NCBI GenBank assembly: GCA_036245805.1
Contig: BTRK01000005.1
Span: 1,426,001-1,490,000 of the forward strand
Length of the DNA stretch: 64,000 nucleotides
Direction: 5' to 3'
From: Pristionchus mayeri
Taxonomy: Eukaryota; Nematoda; Chromadorea; Rhabditida; Neodiplogasteridae
In this document: piece by piece, positions 60,568 to 64,000 of the stretch
How positions within the stretch are numbered: position 1 is the stretch's first letter
How the letters are laid out: every line of letters begins with the position of its first letter
The notes under the pieces: generated by a model
Told to the model about the DNA's origin: nothing
Seen by the model: only the letters and a program-made list of their open reading frames with translations
Database searches by the model: none
Translations under genes and position numbers: made by a program

Positions 60568-61953
60568 TCACGCGTTCGTGTTCTCGTCCGTCTTCTCCGA
60601 GGACGGCTTGGGCTTCTCGCCGAAGTTGCACCCGTAGTCCTTGGGGAGAATCTGCGGGAGAGCCGACTTTTAGTGTGGTGCAGAACCGAATTTTCCAGGG
60701 ACCGGCAAATGGCCAGCACCGGCAAATCTCACCATGATGTGGTAGCAGTCGACGTCGTAGATGCCGCCGACGTCGTCCGTGATGTACTGGCCGTTATCTA
60801 AATGGGGAGAGTCGTGAGATAGTAAAGTCGGGAAAAAAATGCCAGTTCCGGCATATTCCAGACCGGCAAATTACAGATCTGGCATATTCCAGGACCGGCA
60901 AATGCAAGTTCCGGCATATTCCAGGACCGGCATTTGGCTCACTCTGGATCTGGTGCTTGCACGCCTTGCACCGGAGGCATTCCCTGTGGTACAGCTTGCC
61001 GTCGGCCTCCACAGCCGTCTCGAAGAGCCGGCTGTCGCAGGCTGCAAGGGCAGAACCGTTAAATAGGCAGAGCCGGATAATAGGCAGAACCGTTAAGTAG
61101 GCCTAGCCGGAGAATAGGCAGAACCGTTAAATAGGCAGAACCGTTAAATAGGCAGAGCCGGGTTTCATTGAGGAAATCGAGTTATTTTGAGAGGTGTTCA
61201 AAAGAAGAATTGAGTCGAAAGATCAACAATCAACGAACCGGTGCAGTTCGGGTTGTTCTCGATCATGTAGCAGTCGGTGCACATCAGGGTGCCGGGCTCG
61301 GTGCGAGACTCGCTGAAATGGAGGGATACTGTAGCCGGAGAATGGTACGGTAACATCATCAGGATACGCTAGTACTAACATTAAATTCGTCTCAGATGCT
61401 TCCATGGGAATTCTGTGTACCAGGTTCGAAAGCGGGTAGCGTCTGGTGGGGCGGTGGGGTATGGAGATACTATAGCCAGGGATATGGTATTCTCTCTATC
61501 CAGGGTACTGTAGTCATGGTAACGGTACTCTCTCCTCCCATGATACTGTAGTTATGGTTACAATAGTTTCTCTACTCAGGTTATTCTGGAAATTATTACG
61601 GTATTCTTTTCATCCCGGATACTGTAGTCAGCGTTACGGTAGTTTGTTCCTTCAGTTTACTGCAAGTGTTACGGCATCTCACCAGAAGGGGATCTCGGCG
61701 ACGTTGATCTTGCAGCGCTTGCAGCACATGTGCTGCTTGTGCCAGACGCCGTTGAGCGCGAAGTAGGCGTGACCCTGCAATTGACGATTCTTCGTTTCGA
61801 TGGTTCTGAAATTTGCCGGCTCTGGTATTTTCCGGCTATGGCATTTTCCGGTCCTGATATTTCCCGGCTCTGTACCTTGAGGGCATCGGACGCGGTGACG
61901 CGCATCTTGCAGCACATGCAGAGGAGCTGCCAGCGAACCGCCTCCTTGTTCGG
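60568..61953 (-). CDS. LIM-domain protein, C-terminal part
   Basis: Exons 61953-61876, 61774-61683, 61312-61239, 61041-60943, 60797-60733 and 60651-60568 (TGA) join in phase. They give two LIM zinc-binding domains. The first has C-x2-C (CMCC), then WHKQHMCCKRC, then CTDCY. The second has NCTACDSRLFE, then YHRECLRCKACKHQI, then VDCYHIM. In the first, the residue after WHKQ is His where Cys is usual, a tolerated ligand change. A charged tail (EKPKPSSEKTDENTNA) ends the protein. Codons are GC-rich compared with the rest of the window, suggesting a conserved, well-expressed gene. LIM domains bind proteins in muscle attachments, cytoskeleton or nucleus; which one is unknown. The 61953 exon starts at an acceptor, so 5' exons lie further right and were not identified. 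Confidence 0.8.
60839..60937. repeat. Short tandem repeats in LIM intron (CCGGCATATTCCAG type)
   Basis: At least six variants of CCGGCATATTCCAG / CCGGCAAATGCCAG, each separated by 10-15 bp, fill the intron; relatives occur at 60690-60730 and 61810-61870. They contain splice-acceptor-like CCAG words. Confidence 0.8.
61044..61160. repeat. Tandem GCAGAACCGTTAAATAG units in LIM intron
   Basis: Six to seven units of about 17 bp (GCAGAACCGTTAAATAG / GCAGAGCCGGATAATAG), head to tail. Confidence 0.85.
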
Positions 61954-62490
61954 CTGCAAGTGGATAATGTAGTGGATACTGTAGGTAGGGTACTGTAGTG
62001 TACCGTATTGATGCTCTTGTGAATACTATAGCGGGCACCATAGGTAGTATAGTGGAGGATACGGTAGGGTGTTTCAGGATACTGTAGTGGAGGGCAGGGG
62101 TAGGGTACGGTAGGTTATACAACAATCGAACAGGGAATACTGTAACATGTGGTAAGGTAAGGAACATTGGGTCATGCTGTAGTCGTAGAATACTGTAGGA
62201 CTCGGTTGGTCAGGGACAACGAAATGCGATTACGGTATTGCGAAAATGATACGGTAGCGTCATCGGACGAGGTTCCCTCGGAATGTTATCAACCAAGTTC
62301 AAACCTCCTTCTCACTGTTCTGTTTACACCTATAACAGTTTATTGAGACAAGGCAATAACAAAAGGTAAGGGAAACGACGTTCTGAGAACAAAGATCCCA
62401 ATTCCATCTCTCCAGAGTGACCCTTGTGCAGGGCCATCACACCGAGGGTACTGTGACTATGGTCACGGTATCTCCATGCAGTATACTGTA
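61440..62490. repeat. Dispersed TACTGTAG / TACGGTA repeats
   Basis: TACTGTAGT or its complement and TACGGTA occur roughly every 30-40 bp for about 1 kb, inside and just upstream of the LIM gene, often paired as TACTGTAG...(A/T)CGGTA. Spacing is irregular, so it is not a simple minisatellite. Confidence 0.75.
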
Positions 62491-62499
62491 GCCTGAATC

Positions 62500-64000
62500 A
62501 GGGCAAATACGAGAAAATAAACGAACGTTCAGTGGGTAGCGAGTGGCCATCGAGGAGGAGGGGGAGAAACCGTCCGAGACGAGTGAGAGCGATGGGAATG
62601 AATGGAGAAGTGGATCTCTCCCTTGTCAGAAGTGATTTGCCAATCTCATTTGCATCAGAGTAATCAATTCTAGTCGAGGGTGTTTTGAATAACAATTTTG
62701 AATTAGAAACGTGCAGTTTAGAATGTTCCTTTTATATGTATTGCTGCCTAACTTTCGGTTAGGTTTTAGGAGAGCTAAATATCTTCTGAGCTGATTAGCT
62801 ATTCGGAGCGCATCAAGGTTAACTGACCATAATGAAAGATATACAAAGATAGTAAGGTCAATTTTGGTTGGAAAAGGTGTAGTCCCGATGTGTGATCATT
62901 GTCGCTGTCAATGGGATTGTGGCCACGTGGAACGGGCGTGATTGATGGACCCTCAAGTCGGTTGGGGATCACTTTTCCTCTCCGTATTTCACGTGCTTTC
63001 CTGCGTCTCTGCACCATGTGTTCGACGAGTCAGAAATCTTTGTTCAATCCTGTTATCACAGCCAGCTGGTTTGATAAGTAAGCGTTTTGCTCCCTGGAAT
63101 TCATACACTTTCACACTCTCTCTCGCCTGTTAGACATAGCGAGAGAGCACGCAGAATCGAGAGAGTCAGACAACTGGTCGCTTGATGGACATTTGTGAGC
63201 AGGAAAGAAGCTGATCCATGCAACGTATTACAGAGACTTTTTCAATGTGGGCCCTCACTTGTTTTATCCTTCTTGCTGCAAGTGTTGAGTTACTGTCGTT
63301 TTTTTCAAGAAAGTCAGTCATTAGAATTCATCAGCGTTTTACGATTTCGTCTTCCAATTTGAAAATCTCATATGTTTCAAACAAGTGTGTCGACGGGAAC
63401 TCGTCTTGCAATACACTTTTCATTTATTCATTCAAAAATGATGCCCTTCGATCCTCATCGATTCATGCCATAAAAGTGGAGACACTCGACCCTTCTCAGG
63501 AGTAATCGTCTGACTCTCTCCAAATCGCATGCTCTCTCGCTTTCTCTAACCGGCGAGAGAGTGTGTCATATGGGGAGAGTCAGACACTCGACCCTTCTCG
63601 GACTATTGCTTATCAATCCTTATCAGTTGTGGGACGCCACTCACTTCTCCGGTTCTCCCCAACTGCGAGTGGAATGACTCTCTACAATCTGCGTGGTCTC
63701 TCACCTTTCCGACTAGTGAGAGATAGAGATGATTGAAGATAGTGATCCCTAGGTCTGCGATTATCTAGACTTCGATTCTACTCTGCTATGGGTGGAATGA
63801 TTCTCCTCACTCTGCATACACTCTCATCTGTGTGACCATCGAAAGAGCGCATGTAGTATTAAGAGAGTCACTTCATTCGTGCCAAGACAATTCCGTACTA
63901 TCCATTCCTCGCTGCTTATAAGATCATGACGACAATAGAGAGGGCACCGAGTGATATGACGATTAACTGCTCTCCGAAAAATGACAGCTTTCAATCCCTA
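62500..64000. other. Right end: no supported gene, several hairpins
   Basis: The frames at 62799-63133 are open on both strands but show no family pattern or phase partners. Hairpins occur at about 63100-63175, 63499-63599, 63665-63740 and 63787-63876, in progressively degenerate form. Confidence 0.45.
63481..63599. mobile_element. 94-bp-family hairpin bracketed by a 17-bp direct repeat
   Basis: Hairpin GAGTAATCGTCTGACTCTCT ... GGGGAGAGTCAGAC lies between two copies of GACACTCGACCCTTCTC (63481-63497 and 63583-63599). The right terminus of the hairpin is missing, so the repeat may reflect a rearranged insertion rather than a normal 8-bp duplication. Confidence 0.75.

Noticed and set aside
60839..61160. 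Regularly spaced short repeats as a CRISPR array
   Set aside because: Units are directly tandem or separated by irregular short gaps, lie in introns of a eukaryotic gene, and have no unique uniform spacers or cas genes.

Overview
The window reads as nematode nuclear DNA. It has short introns with TTTCAG-type acceptors, an F-box/FTH-type gene cluster, a serpentine chemoreceptor-like 7TM gene, a multi-exon LIM-domain gene and very many foldback and terminal-inverted-repeat elements. I see no operon, prophage, CRISPR array or other bacterial hallmark. The genus cannot be fixed from sequence alone. All gene models were spliced by eye from consensus splice sites, reading-phase agreement and comparison between paralogues inside the window.

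Layout: (1) 0-14.5 kb is an accessory-type cluster. Three same-strand (minus) F-box genes lie at 3.2-4.5, 5.5-7.4 and 12.7-14.4 kb. The first is cut short, the second has in-frame stops and the third is complete (322 aa). A plus-strand 7TM receptor gene (8.5-11.0 kb) sits between the second and third. (2) 14.5-17 kb holds little but an inactive 1.27-kb mariner-type element. (3) 17.0-43.5 kb can be read as one very long plus-strand gene for a modular cysteine-rich type I membrane protein: signal peptide at 17.03 kb, short Cys-rich modules to 31.4 kb, transmembrane segment at about 42.0 kb, stop at 43.48 kb. One intron (18.8-25.7 kb) carries a three-level transposon nest: a foldback element with several nested palindromes, interrupted by a hAT element (8-bp target duplication), itself interrupted by an internally deleted LTR retrotransposon (5-bp target duplication).

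(4) 30.4-58.2 kb is a giant, diverged inverted duplication. Arms of about 13-14 kb face each other across about 1.9 kb near 44.4 kb. The 3' half of the membrane-protein gene is therefore present twice, tail to tail, on opposite strands. All nine 3' exons keep identical lengths, although the right copy shows splice-site damage in two of them. The centre holds a third, dead fragment in left-arm orientation. (5) 58.5-62 kb has a possible further exon of the right-hand gene, a shortened tRNA-Val-like gene and a minus-strand LIM-domain gene whose introns are full of short repeats.

The most striking unlabelled signal is a family of about 94-bp nearly perfect hairpins with GAGCAAT ends, at least ten copies in the window. 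Several are flanked by exact 8-bp direct repeats, and some sites are filled in one arm of the inverted duplication and empty in the other. I read these as a non-autonomous hAT-type foldback element that is still reshaping the region.
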